Assembly: GCA_025617745.1 (NCBI GenBank) | Contig: CM046855.1 | Location: 40,309,663-40,373,662 of the forward strand | Origin: Heliocidaris erythrogramma | Lineage: Eukaryota > Echinodermata > Echinoidea > Camarodonta > Echinometridae | Reading direction: 5' to 3' | DNA length: 64,000 nt | Part shown: one piece after another, positions 22,771-36,400 of the stretch | Position numbering within the stretch: the stretch's first letter is position 1 | How the letters are laid out: every line of letters begins with the position of its first letter | Translations under genes and position numbers: made by a program | Notes under the pieces: generated by a model | Database searches by the model: none | The model's input: only the letters and a program-made list of their open reading frames with translations | What the model was told of the DNA's origin: nothing

Positions 22771-24797
22771 TGGGACTCGGTAAAGCATGTAGGGATATAT
22801 GCCATCAACATATCATTTGAAAGCATTTCACTTCTATTTTATTTAAAATAGATAATTATAGTCATAGATGCATAGCTTCATCACAATAACCTTTTGTTTT
22901 AGGGTTTTGTGGGTTTTTTTTCTTGGACGCACTTTATATTTCTACAAATAACTGAATTACCTAAATAATGTGCATGAGAGCCAAGAATCCTATACTTTGT
23001 ATTGGGGGTTGTAATCTAGACAACCTTAGGCTTAAGGGTAGCATATCCTCTTTTGCAAAGATCACCATTATACCATAACAATAACATGTGGGTTAGTCCA
23101 AACTATTTTGTCCCATACTTCATCGAACACATCTAAGATTGTAATATCTGATAACTGTATCAAGCTGATAGCCCTTTTAGATCTTGGATAAGACAAAATA
23201 TCAAGTACAATAATAATTTTTTTATCAGTTCATGTTCACAAGTCCATAATACGATTCCATATAATACGATTCCATAATACTTGGTAACGTATGGGACTTA
23301 CTTTGCCAATGTAGAAAACTCTACCGTTTACTCATAGATTCCATTGTATCTTTGTTAAAAATGAGAGAATTACGGGGAAGCCAAGTAGAGGAACACAATC
23401 ATTTTGTTCCAAAATCAATCTTGAAAAATTTATTTTTGGACAAATGCAATCCCCCAAGGTATTTCGTTAAAGAATCTTTTACTCTGGGTGACCGGTAGAT
23501 GAATGTTTTCTTAAATGGTATTTTCTTCATACAATTCTACATTTTTAACCTGCAAAAGGGATACATTACCTAGAAAAAAAATACTCGGGTATTGGGGCCC
23601 CCTTGATTGAATAAGAGGGAAAACCAACTTTGACAGCAAGTTGCTCTGAAAGAAAACAGAAATATCAGAGAAGCACGCTTTGGTGAACTTTTGAACGAAA
23701 TCGGACAAACAATTAGAATTTTGTTGTAATCACTATACATGAAATAATGGGAATCTCACATTGGCCGAATCTGTAATATTGTGATGTAGCAGCAGACAAC
23801 TCCCATTTGCTCAAAAATGAAAAAAAAAAAAAATCTCTAAATTGGCAATTTTTTAAAAATGCGTTACTCTTTTGCTTTATGCGTTACTCTTTTTGCTTGA
23901 TCTTTTGCTTTATGGAGAACCGGTAAAAATATGCTAGCCATAACAGATTATGAGTACTTTCCCGAGGGAAAAGGTGGTAAGGAGATAATTGGAAAATATT
24001 GATATTTTAGTATACAATCAACAGGAGAGTTGTCCGTAAAAGATACGTCACAACCCACTGACCAAATTGCCATTTGGAGAGTCGCGTAGCTTTAATAATC
24101 TCGTCTTTCAAACATAACTTTCTTATTATTTGTCTGATATCTTGTTTCTCGTATTTTTCTGCTGACACTATAAAATCAACTTATTACAAAGGTCGGACGG
24201 CCCTTTAAATGAGAAACATTTTTTTTTTTTAATCAGTAAAGATTCTCTCAATAAGGCTGAATAAAAGTGATTATTTCCCGTCCCTCTCTCCTTTTTTCAG
24301 CCCACCTCGATTTTCCTGATGAAACCTAAACAATTAGATTGACAAAAGTCATTTATATAGTACAGTTCAACTTTATTAATTTGGTAGAAGAGACCCTAAG
24401 CTATCCACTTAGATAAAATTTTCCTGAAAATATTTTGAAATATTGAATTGGAGAGACTCTTTTCAACTGTCAATTCTTGTCAAGTCTGAATTTTGCACCA
24501 TTTTACAAAAGTGGTTTTTGATCACTGAAGCGTAATAATTAGTCGGATTTTTAGATGTTATGGCATAGGAGAGACTCTAAGCTATCTACAAGAATTAAAA
24601 TCTATTGAAAATATTCTGAAATATTTATTTGGGGATCACTTTTTTCAACTGTTAACTTTTTTTGGATGGTGGGCGCATAGTCAATGTTTCATAATTATCA
24701 TAGAGGGCGTATTTGCTATAATCATATATTTTTCTGCATTATTTACATGTATACGGTATTGTGAAGTTATTAACGAGATCGAGAGGAAGCTTACAAA
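22771..24797. other. Intergenic DNA with worn repeats and a tandem duplication
   Basis: Between divergent genes. A ~180-bp unit (AGAGACYCTAAGCTATC, then TGAAAATATTYTGAAATAT, then TTTTCAACTGT) is duplicated at about 24387-24483 and 24568-24660. At 23690-24140, AAATCGGACAAACAATTAGAA and a worn inverted partner suggest an old fold-back element. No gene seen. Confidence 0.5.
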
Positions 24798-27700
24798 ATG
24801 TTGCGATTTTACGGGAAAGTAATTTCTGTCCTGATTGTCTTTATCAGTGTGCCTTGTATGTCAAGTTGTGGGTCTGAAATAAGCCCCTTTGATCCAAGTA
24901 AGTTTTTTTTTTTTATATCACTGCACTTTCACTGAATTTTCAGTCCGTTTCCTTTGATTGAAGTTTGAAGTTCGTGTACGTTACGAGCGAGCTGAATCCA
25001 AGGCGAGGTGTGAAAACAAGTGGCTTTCATGCCCGGCCATGCCGGCCTAGGCCGCTGGCTTACATGCCCCCACCGGCCGCCGGATGCTACAGAGTGCAGG
25101 AGAAAAGAGTTCTCAAAATTGGTTCGAGTGTAAATGATTGTGTGCAGAACTTCCAGAAGTGACAAATGATGAGAGCAGTTGAACGAGATTTCAAGCTGGT
25201 AACAGTGGTAGTTGGTAGTACTTAGCCAGGATTAGCTTCGTGAGTTACTAGGCTACTACACTCATAGGTACATTCCTATACTTCGTGTGTATAATGTAGG
25301 CAGTCATACACCTCATCTTTTTAAAACACCACTGCACAAAAGTCACCAATATTCACTCAAAATCGGCATTTAATTTTCAAAAACCGACCCCAAAATATCC
25401 AAGAAATACAATAAATTCAACTCGCCAATGTTGGAAAAGATATTTACAAAAATGAAATCCGCAATTTACTGTTGATTCTCGCGAAACGAGCTATCGGAGT
25501 CATTGTGTACATTTCCTGGTCGCCGCGGGCGCTGACATCTCCCCAAAAGAGTTTTGTCCTCAAAAATTCGGTCCCTATGGCGTACACGGAAAAGTTCCTA
25601 TTTTCTGTGTGCGCGATCGTAAAGATCGATGTGCCCTTGCGATCCCGAGTTTCTTCGTGGACAAAAATTATATTGGCCGATTTTAGTCTAAGACATCGGC
25701 AGTTTGTAAACAACACGCGATCGCGAAACAAATCGGCGGGGATTTCTCCGGTTTTGGACAAGATTTTGACTTTGGATTTTGCTGTAAATATCAAAAGTTC
25801 TTCCTAACGGCCATTTGAGGTAGGAGTGAGATTTTTAAGGGCTGAATTTGAAAGCAAGTATTTAAAATATTTATCTTATTTTCCCCCCCATACCTTTAGT
25901 ACATGCGACAGAAAATACCAACTATTTTACAGAAATGTACCCGGGAGTGGGCTACTACTAGTCTGTCACGAAGCCAGGCGTTTTTCCCCAGCAATCTAAA
26001 TGCGCACGGGTTAGCAGGACATGAAAATGCCCTGAAATAACACTTTTCTGATAACTCCCGCGACTGACAGGCCCTTCCCCACAGCGTTTCATCCTAGGGA
26101 AACGTTTTGCATTGGTATGTCTTTTTGATCGTACGTATTTTTACAAAAAAATCCGAAAAAAGATCATAAGAAATTTCCGAGAACTCACCAGTGTTTGTGT
26201 ATCCATGCCTCCTCTTGTCATGCAGATATAAAATGGCGGCTGCGTGCGACGGCGCGCGATACAACCATAATTGAAAATATATGTCGCCGACAGCGCGCGC
26301 CATCGCACGCAGCCGCCATTTTCTGCATGACAAGAGGAGGCATGGATACTGTAAGAGTTCAGCGTTGCACTGCCTTGTGCTCTGTTCATCAACAGCACAT
26401 TCCATGTCGATCTAGCTGCCATGTTTGTTATGCTGGTCACACAGCGAAAGCTCCACATGAATGGTATGTAAATCCACATCGTTGCCGCCATCAATTGATT
26501 TTGATTTTGACGATCCTGCTCAACGTACCAGTACTAAATATATAACTATCGATAAGTTTTCTGACATTCTAAAAGAATTTAAAAATACCTTTTCTCTTTT
26601 TCATGCAAACATTAGAAGTTTGAATAGACATTTTGACGATCTTCTTTCGCTTATAGACGTACAGTCGCAAAATCCACTGTCGATTATTGGCTTATCAGAA
26701 ACCTGGCTTAACCGTGACTCCTACCACCCATTTCTCATTGATAATTACGATTTCATTAATAAAAACAGGCAAGATAGAGCGGGTGGCGGTGTTGCTCTTT
26801 ATTTACTAAGGACCCTGAATTACACTGTTTTAGACGAAATATCGGTATGTAATAGATTAATTGAATCTCTTTTTGTTGAAATCACTATTCCTGGGAACAA
26901 AAATATAATTGTCGGCGTCATTTACAGATGCCCCAATTCGAATGTACATGACTTTCTGTCTTATTTAGCTGATCTATTACATAACATTAATCTTACCAAC
27001 AAAGATTTCTTTTTAATGGGGGATTTCAATATAGATTTGATGAAACATGATCAGATCACTGCTTCTCAAGAATTTCTCGAATTAATGTTGTCTGCCTCAT
27101 TCTTGCCACTTATTTCTAAGCCAACACGTATTGCAAACACTTCTGCCACCCTAATAGATAACATTTTTTCTAATGTCATCCCACACTCTGATTCCTACAT
27201 TGTTCTCTCGGATTTATCCGACCATTACCCCATTTTGGCACACTACCCAATTATCCAATCGTTAAACAACAATGGCCCTTGTTCCAGTAAACGTAAAGTT
27301 ACTGCGGAGAATTTAGTTCGCCTCGGAGTCAATCTCGAGAATACTGACTGGTCCAGCGTCTATTCAAATAGTGAAGTGGATGGTTCTTTTGACTTGTTTT
27401 CTAGTATACTCACTACCCAATTAGATATAAACTTACCAAAGCAAAAAAACAAGTCAAATTATAAGAAAACGCCTAAACTCCCCTGGATTTCGAAGTCTTT
27501 ACTAAAATCAATAAATCAGAAGAATAAGCTCTACTACAAATTTAAAACAAAAGGTACTGAACAGTCAAAGCGAAAATATACACACTATAAAAACACATTG
27601 ACTAAAATTATTCGATTTGAAAAGAAAAATTATTTTATCACTCGTTTGAAAAACTGTAAAAATGATATGCAAAACACTTGGAAGATAATTAAACAGGCAA

Positions 27701-30408
27701 TGAACATGGCAAATAACAGATCGGATGTGAAAAGAATCAGACTTGACAACAAATTAGTTGAAGACCCAAAAGCTATTGTCAATATATTTAATACTTATTT
27801 TTCTCTAATTGGTGACAATCTTGCTAAAAACATTCCACCGGCTAATAAAAAATTTACAGACTTTCTAGGTTCTTATAATCCAAATTCTATTTTCTTTATA
27901 CCAACAAATAAGCAAGAAATACTTAAAATTATTTCTGATTTGAAGAACAAGAAAAGTTCAGGATATGATGAAATTAATAACGTTATATTGAAATCTATAA
28001 TACCTTTTATTGTTGACCCATTGGTTCATATCTTTAATATATCACTGTCATGTGGTCAGTTTCCGAATGCAATGAAACTTGCCAAAATTATCCCACTATT
28101 TAAAAAAGGTGATCATCTTGATGTTGGTAATTATAGACCAATCTCTTTATTATCTTCATTCTCTAAAGTATTGGAAAAAATAATTTATACTCGTATGATT
28201 TCTTTTTTGAATAAGTATGATATTTTTTCACATTTCCAATTTGGATTTCGTGAAAAGCACAGTACGGTCCATGCGTTAATGTCTTTTGTTGAAAAAGTCA
28301 CACACTCAATTGATGTATCGTCTCATACTATAGGAATATTCCTGGACTTCTCCAAGGCCTTTGACACCATCAATCATGAAATTTTACTTTACAAACTGTC
28401 TCATTATGGTGTACGTGGGAAGGCCTTGGAGTGGTTCCGGAGCTATCTTCTTAATAGAAAACAATATGTATTTTTAAATGAGTGCGAATCTGAATTACGT
28501 AATATTTGTTGCGGTGTACCGCAGGGTAGTTTATTGGGTCCGCTCCTTTTTGTCCTTTACATAAACGATTTCTGTAGATCATCGAACTCCTTATCGTTTA
28601 TTTTATTTGCTGATGATACCAATCTTTTATATTCCCACAAAGATCCTAATGTTTTAGTAAATACAATCAATACTGAATTATTAAATATATCGCAGTGGAT
28701 AAGGGCTAATAAGCTCTCGCTTAATCTTCAGAAGACAAATTACATGATATTTAGCAACTCCTTAGTATCATTACCTTCCGACATAGTCCTCGATAACGAT
28801 CCATTGAAACAGGTGTCTCACACAAAATTCCTGGGGGTAATAGTCGACAACCAACTTACATGGAAATTACATATCGATAATATTTGCAAAGTTATTTCGC
28901 GAAATATTGGTATTATTAATAAACTCAAATTTTTGTTACCTCAATCCTCATTACTTATGCTTTATTCGACACTGATTTTACCATACTTAAATTACGGTCT
29001 CTTGGTCTGGGGTAATACCCATCAAACACTAATAGAAAAAGTTTTGTTATTACAAAAGAGGGCTATTCGCATTATTTGCAATGCCCCCATGCGCTCTCAT
29101 ACTGCCTCTTTATTTTTCGAAAATAACATCCTCAAAATAAAGGATTTATATTCATTTCAGTTAGGTCAATTTATGTATCGTTATAATAATGGTAGTTCAC
29201 CCAGTGTTTTTCAAGACATGTTTGTAAAAAATCAGAGCGTTCACAAATACCCAACTAGGCAGTTAGATGAATTTCATTTACCTCTTTTGAGGACATTTAA
29301 AGCAAAAAATACGTTCATTTTTGAAGGCCCTAAATTCTGGAATTCCCTTGATTGTGTCTTGAAAAATTCCCCCTCCCTAAACAGCTTTAAGGGTAAATTA
29401 AAATGTTTTTTACTCAAATCTTACAATCATATCTAAAAACAAAACGAAAACTAAACTAAAAAACAAAAACAAAAAACTAAACATAATAACATTTCTTGTT
29501 ACTGGTTTGTTTTTCCTCCCCAATTTTTTTTAAATGGTTTTGTGCGCCCACTACTCCTTTTTTCCCCCCTTTAATCCACATGCAGCTTCCACTTTCATTC
29601 CGACTCATCTTTATTTCTCTTTATCTCCATCACCCTCCCCCTCTCTTTCTCTCCCCTCTCTCTTCCTTGCCCTTTATTTACCTCATTTCACTCCATTCGT
29701 TTTGTTTGTTTTCATCAATTTAGTTCATACTTTTGGTTCCTGCTCACGGTCTCTGTTGGCCTTTATCGTGTTTTATTTATTTTTTTATTTTTCGCTACAT
29801 AAAATTCATTTATTGCATTTGCTTTTTGAGGAGCCCACAATATACAAGCTTCGCTTTTTAGTGGGCCTCTCCATTTTCACAAAATATAAATCACAAGGTT
29901 CTATTTATTAATGCCACAGTCGTTTTGTTATTGATTGTATGTTCATATTTCTGTTAGCAACTTATCTCAACTGTTATGACAGCACTTTGTTATTTATCGT
30001 ATTGATTTGAATTACTTGACTGTATTTACTTGATTTGTATTTTGTTGGAAATGAAATAAATCTAAATGAAATGAAATGAATTGTACTTTTTTCATTTCTC
30101 ATGGTCCGATCGTTGAAGTGGTTGGATGGACTGAAAGAGGAGTTAGCAAACTCCAAACGACATAGTTTGCAAGGTTTCCCATATGATGATAAATGGAAAT
30201 TGATGAATTTTACCCACTAAATTTTTTGTTTACTTGTCTCTTGGTAGGGAAGATTGCTTCCCAAGTATGGCTTGATGTTCAATGTCATATTTTATAAAAC
30301 ATCAAGCCTGTATGGCTAATCGAGACTCTCACTGCACGCCCAATCATACGTGCATCACAGACATGGTAAATTCTTCGTTTCTAAGATCCCCCCCCCCCAA
30401 AAAAAAAA

Positions 30409-30439
<31 letters not shown>

Positions 30440-33400
30440 AAAAAATATATATGTATAAAGCCTATATGAAAATGTAGACAAAAGTAGACTGAAAAAAGTA
30501 TGGTATGCTTTTCTCACTCCTGTGGCGGGCCTTTGTAATGTGCTGACCTACATGTATGCCATGGAGCTACAATTGTAACTTTGCAGCCAATCTAAAGTCT
30601 TAAACTCTTCTTTCACTTTAATAGAAATTCTTGAATTTTTATTTTTTCTTTTCTATTTTATTTAGTTGGTGGAGCAGCTCCTAATCAGAAAACCTGCCCT
30701 GGTCTTTACTGTGGAAGAAAACTTCTTTCAGACGATATGGACAATTTCACATACAGCTCATGTAGTGTAAGTTTTTTTCTTGAATTTATGAAGATGTGGG
30801 GCTTGAAACCACCATTTACAGTACTTGGCCGACAACAGAAAAATACTGAAGACACAACACCTTTTGTAGGAAGTCCCAGAGGTATACATGTACATGTAGC
30901 CGTGTGGGGGTACAAGGTTATCTTGGATATCTTTGTACATGTATGAGTGGCAAGTCCCTGGTATTTAGTCATATATTATCACATATAATCTGTTACTAAA
31001 TATCCTATAATTATGAATACAATTAATGTTCACCGCATCCTTTTTCCTTGATATTTGTTCTAATCCTAGTTATAGTACAGGCTATCAACTCAACCGGTCT
31101 TTGATTTAATATAGAATACATGGAGGACAAAATACCAGCTTCAACTTATATTTAGAAATGTGAAATATTCCTTAAATGTTAGACTATTATAGGGTGTGAG
31201 TCGATAAAAAGGAAACCCATATTCAAGGCCCAATATTTAAAAAAAACAAGTGAAATCACTGAAATGTATTATATTGGTATGATATTTGATAATATATTCT
31301 TTACTTTGATAGGCTGCTCATCAAAATACGATTATGGATGACTGAGCACTGGCCATTTGCAGAAAGCATGTCAGAATTGTCTTTGCCCAAGTTTCTTCTT
31401 CTTTTTCTTGTAAAGTACAGTCCACCATTGGGTGTATTGTTGTACTATTTGGTCTGGGGTGGTGTATATACAGTGCCTTTTAAATAATTTCTACATAGTA
31501 CTATGTGCGGCTAAATATCATTGCTCCTCTCTTAACAAAGCAGGATGCTCTGTACCTCCTGCTTGAAGAGGTCAGCGGAGGTAGTGTTGACTAGTTCATC
31601 CGGCAAGGAGTTCCATATTGATAGAGTCTGAAAAGAAGGACTTCTGTTAGATGAGAGTCTGTGCAAAAGGTATCTGGAATTACAGAGTTTGTCCATGGTT
31701 TGATGTTGGTACCAGAACCTAGCATGTCTGGGGAATGTCCGTATGCAGGTTGATGATATGGTCCATCATCAGCATCTTGTACTGTGCCCTGCGCTCCAGG
31801 AGAAGTGGCCATTGAAGTTGATGTTTGGGCTGAATGGTGTTCAGGAGTTACTTTCATTATTTGTGAGTGCATTCAACTGGAATGGAGATCATTCAGCCAA
31901 CCTTGGGTTGACCGTTCATTTCATTCAAAACTTGGGCAGAGGCAAATTTGACATGCATCAGGAAAATGTTACTGTTCAGCTATCTATGGTCGGATTTTAT
32001 TGATCAAGGTGTCAATTAAAGGCAACATGATAGGCTACAATATGGGTATCTTTGATAAATTCTAAAGGCACTAATTGCAATGACATTTTGGGTTGAATTT
32101 GGGTTTCCTTTTTATTGACTCATGCTGTAGTTTGTCTTTTAGGAGGTTGATATGTGACTTGGTGGAATTTCCATTTAACGCATATATATATATATATATA
32201 TATTGTGAGGAAATAACATATACAACAGCTTTGGCAACTCTCGTGGAAATATATATTTTTTCCAGGGCTGTATATATATATATATATATATAGAGGCAAC
32301 AAAATGAGTACATCTGTAGACGTAGCTGTTGGTACCACGCTTTTAATTAGCTTTCGGGCAATTAGCCCTTCTTCAGATCTACATGAGTACGACAGAAACG
32401 GCAAAAAGAATAACTAAGATATTTGAACGCATATTATATACACAACAAACAATAATATATAATATATAAAGGGAACATATAATGCGATACAACTGGTATA
32501 ACTAGAATATATGAACATATCCATGGGTGTAATTAAGACCCTATAGCGTCGTCGAAAAAGTCAATAAACAAAGATATATATATATATAGAGAGAGAGAAA
32601 TTTAGTAAACTTACTATGAGAGCATCTGCGTGTGGTCTGTACATAAAATAAAATATATGGTTCCTTGCTTGTGGAGGTTGAGTGCATTCAGCCGTATATA
32701 CATGTACTACATACGGGATTTAGCCTTAGATCCATACCGTCTCTATTATATATGTGTTAAACTGTTATGGGTATATAAATGTATAACATATCAACAGGTT
32801 AATTTATAAAGCAAAAAAGCAGATATTGCACGTGAATTATAAAAGAAAAACTTCCGAGAGTTCGATCACATATATACATGCATATATATAATATATACAA
32901 AAAGTGCACATGAATGTGTACAATATATATAAATTATAATGTAGAATGCAACAAGGGCGACGACACGCGCTGGTCTCCCTTGCTCCGGGAGGGGATGTTG
33001 AAATGTTGAAAAGATCATCCCATCCAGTCACAAAGGAGACCCACGCGTGTCGACGCCCATGTAACTAGACATAAGAGGATAATACAATTATTAAAACATT
33101 TTTAGATATAATGTTGAGGTTAATGAAATCTAATGACAACAACAACAAATATGGAGGTTCTAACTTTTTTTTAATAATTTGCATCCATAACATAATCAGG
33201 GTTCCATATTAATACCATGGGGGTGAAGTGTTTTAAGTTTCTCAATCCAGAAGGATTCCCTACGGAGGATCATGTCATGAGATTTATTTTCAATAAGTTC
33301 AATACCTGTAATTTGTAGATTTTGAAGGGAGTGTGAGGGGAGGTTAAAGTGCTTGGCGTACGGTAATGTCTTGTGTTGCAGTGGTTTATGGTAATTACGG

Positions 33401-36400
33401 ATCTCTGATCTAGTATTATTCAGCCTTGTGTATAGTGAGGTCTCCGTTTTGCCGACGTATTGCATTTGACATTGTGAACATGTAAGAAGATAAATTACAA
33501 ACGTAGATTTACAGTTCATGCGGGATCCTATTCTAAATATCCTACCAGTGGTTGTACTACTAAATGTTGTCGTTTCATTAATGTGTGAGTGCATACTGCA
33601 TTTTTTAGCATCACAGCGAAAGAAGCCATTTGGGTGTGTGGTACTCGTATTCGGTGCGTGGGAGGGATCTCTTGCACGAACAAGGAGGTTTCTCAGCGTG
33701 CGTCCCCTGCGATAGGATACTGTCGGAGGTTTGTGGAATATTCGTTGCGCGTTTTCTGACTGTTGTAGTGTGGTGAAGTGTTGGTGAATGTCACGGGGAG
33801 CAGATGAGGTGGCTGGGGAGTATGTGAGTGGGAAGTAGATGTCATGTCCATCAAGGTCCCGGTCTATTTTGTAAGAGAGGAGTTCCTGCCTTGGGATGTG
33901 TGTTGCTTTTGAAATTTGTTGTTTAACTGTTTGTTTGTCATAACCTCGTTCGAGGAAGAAGTGTTCAAGCTTCTGAAGATGGTGGGTAGTGGAATCTTCA
34001 TCAGAGCAAATACGTCTTACCCGTAGGGCTTGACTATATACAATCCCTCGAAACGTATGCGGTGGGTGGCAAGATGTGGGGAGGAGGTAGGTGTGAGTGT
34101 CAGTAGGTTTTGTAAAGAGTTCCGTGTGGAGTTGAGAGTGTGTGCGCTTGACAGTTACATCAAGGAAGTGAGTTTGTGTCGGTGATGAGTCAAAGGTGAA
34201 CTTTATGGTGGGGTGAATGTTGTTCATGAGTTCTTGGAGTGTTGTGAGTGTGCGTGGAGATCCATTCCATAGGAAAAATATATCATCAATGTATCGGCGC
34301 CATGTGTTTTTGAATAGTGTAAGGTGTGTTGAGGACATTATTTTCTTTTCAACATGACCCATGAATATGTTTGCGTATGTTGGTGCAATGGGTGTGCCCA
34401 TTGCAGTTCCCTCCAACTGTAGGTAGTCCTGCCCATTAAACTTAAAATTATTAAGTTTAAGCACTAATTCAAGAAGTCGAATTAATTGATTCGTGGGTGG
34501 GTTTTGATTGACTCGTGTGTTGAGCGCTTCTTGACAGGCCATGATACCCTCTTGATGGGGGATATTCGTATAGAGGGAGGTGACGTCGGCCGTCACGAGG
34601 AGAGTTCTGGGAGAGAGAGGCGTGTGGTGGGTGTTAATGTGAGAAATGTGATTAAGGAAGTGTGTAGTGTCTTTAAGGAATGACGGAAGTTTTTGAGCGA
34701 ATGGCCTTAAATAAAAATCAAGAAATTTTGAAATTTCGACTGTGGGACAAGAGCATCCAGAAACGATCGGGCGGCCAGGGGTATTCTTCTTATGAATTTT
34801 AGGAAGAAAATATAGGTTAGGACAGGATGGCTTTGGTGGTACAAGAGACTTTTTTGTCTCCTTATCAATATCCAGAGCCTGGGTTGCTTCCTTAACACGT
34901 TGTAAATGGTGGGTAGTGGGGTCCGAATCTAGCTTCTTATAAGTGGATTCATCAGATAGTTGCCTATTACCTTCAGCAATATAATCACTCGTAGACATAA
35001 TTACCACCGCCGAGCCTTTATCTGCTGGTTTAATTACTATATCTTTATTCAATTGGAGAGCTTTTAATGCCTTACGTTCCAGCTGAGTGAGGTTATCGCG
35101 ATGTCTAGATGAGTTATATCGATTAGCATCATTAACAACTTTCGTTTCTAGATTGTCTAAAAATACACGAACATGTGGGTCTGATAGGGTTGGTGCCCAT
35201 AAGTTTGGTTTCCGCAATGGGATAAATTTAGGCTCCGAACTCAGTGTGGAGTTATTATCATCCTGAGTATTGTTAGTGTTTAAATCGCCATCAGAACCAA
35301 TGGTACGTGTATTCTCATTAGCATTAGCATAATGCACTTTAAGAGCCATTTTACGTCTGAGGGCGTCAACATCTTTTTTTATCGAATTAATGTCAACCTG
35401 ATTTGGGGTTGGACAAAACTTTAAGCCTTTCGATAGAAGGCTTGTTTCGGCTTCCGACAGAGTGTGTTGAGATAAATTTACTATAGCAACCTTTGGTGTA
35501 TCACTCTTATTTTTCGTTTGTCTATTATTTACATATGTGCGTCTACGTTTCTTATACTGTCGTTTCCTAAATCGTCTATTTTTATGTTTGTGTTCTATAG
35601 TCTCACAAGATGCATGAGTATCATTAGTCTCGACATTTATACTGTCCGTACAGGGAATGACATTACTGATACCATTCTCTTGGGCATTCATTTTACTCTG
35701 TGCTTTTTCATCCCGACTGAGTTTGTGTAGTTTACGTTTCACTGCTTTCTTTTCAGCTATTGTACAGTTACGATTAATCGTATTAAGAGTTTGGTGGTAT
35801 GTTCGCGGCGAGGTGGTTTTCCGTAGATTCTCTTTGTGTTGGGCTGTCTTCTGTAGAAGTTCTGTTCTTTTTTTCTCGACGACTTTTATCGTTAAATCCC
35901 TTAGTTGGGTGGACGCTATTCGTAGGATTGAGTTCCATTCTTCGAGAGAAGAATCGTCAATAAAGGCCGGTGTCTTCTTTAGGATGAGACCTTTAGGGAT
36001 AATGTCCTTTTGTTTATATTTCTTAAGGAAATCTGCGTGGAGTTGATATCTCATAATACGTTCAAGATGATTTTGCAGCAAGTGTGCAGCGCGCGTGGAT
36101 TCCTCGTTTAGAGGCGCCATTGCCGTTTTGGTTCGTCTCGTCAGCGACGTGTGCGTAGAAGAGGTGATGGTGATGGTAGTGGTGGTACAGCCGTCAAAAT
36201 CCTCACTATGGATCCAGCCAAGTGGATGCGAGCGGAACCAGAAAAGTGTAAATAAGAGCAACAATTGGCTCACACTCTTTAACATGGTGGGGTAGTGTAC
36301 TCGGGTGCTAATTATATAGAGGCAACAAAATGAGTACATCTGTAGACGTAGCTGTTGGTACCACGCTTTTAATTAGCTTTCGGGCAATTAGCCCTTCTTC

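Noticed and set aside
25444-25807. Overlapping 116- and 111-residue ORFs on opposite strands
   Set aside because: They lie in the composite repeat that recurs, inverted and broken, at 56.2-56.8 kb; the frames are not kept between copies.
29496-29911. ORFs after the LINE ORF2
   Set aside because: They lie in the T/C-rich LINE 3' UTR, without start context or known domain.
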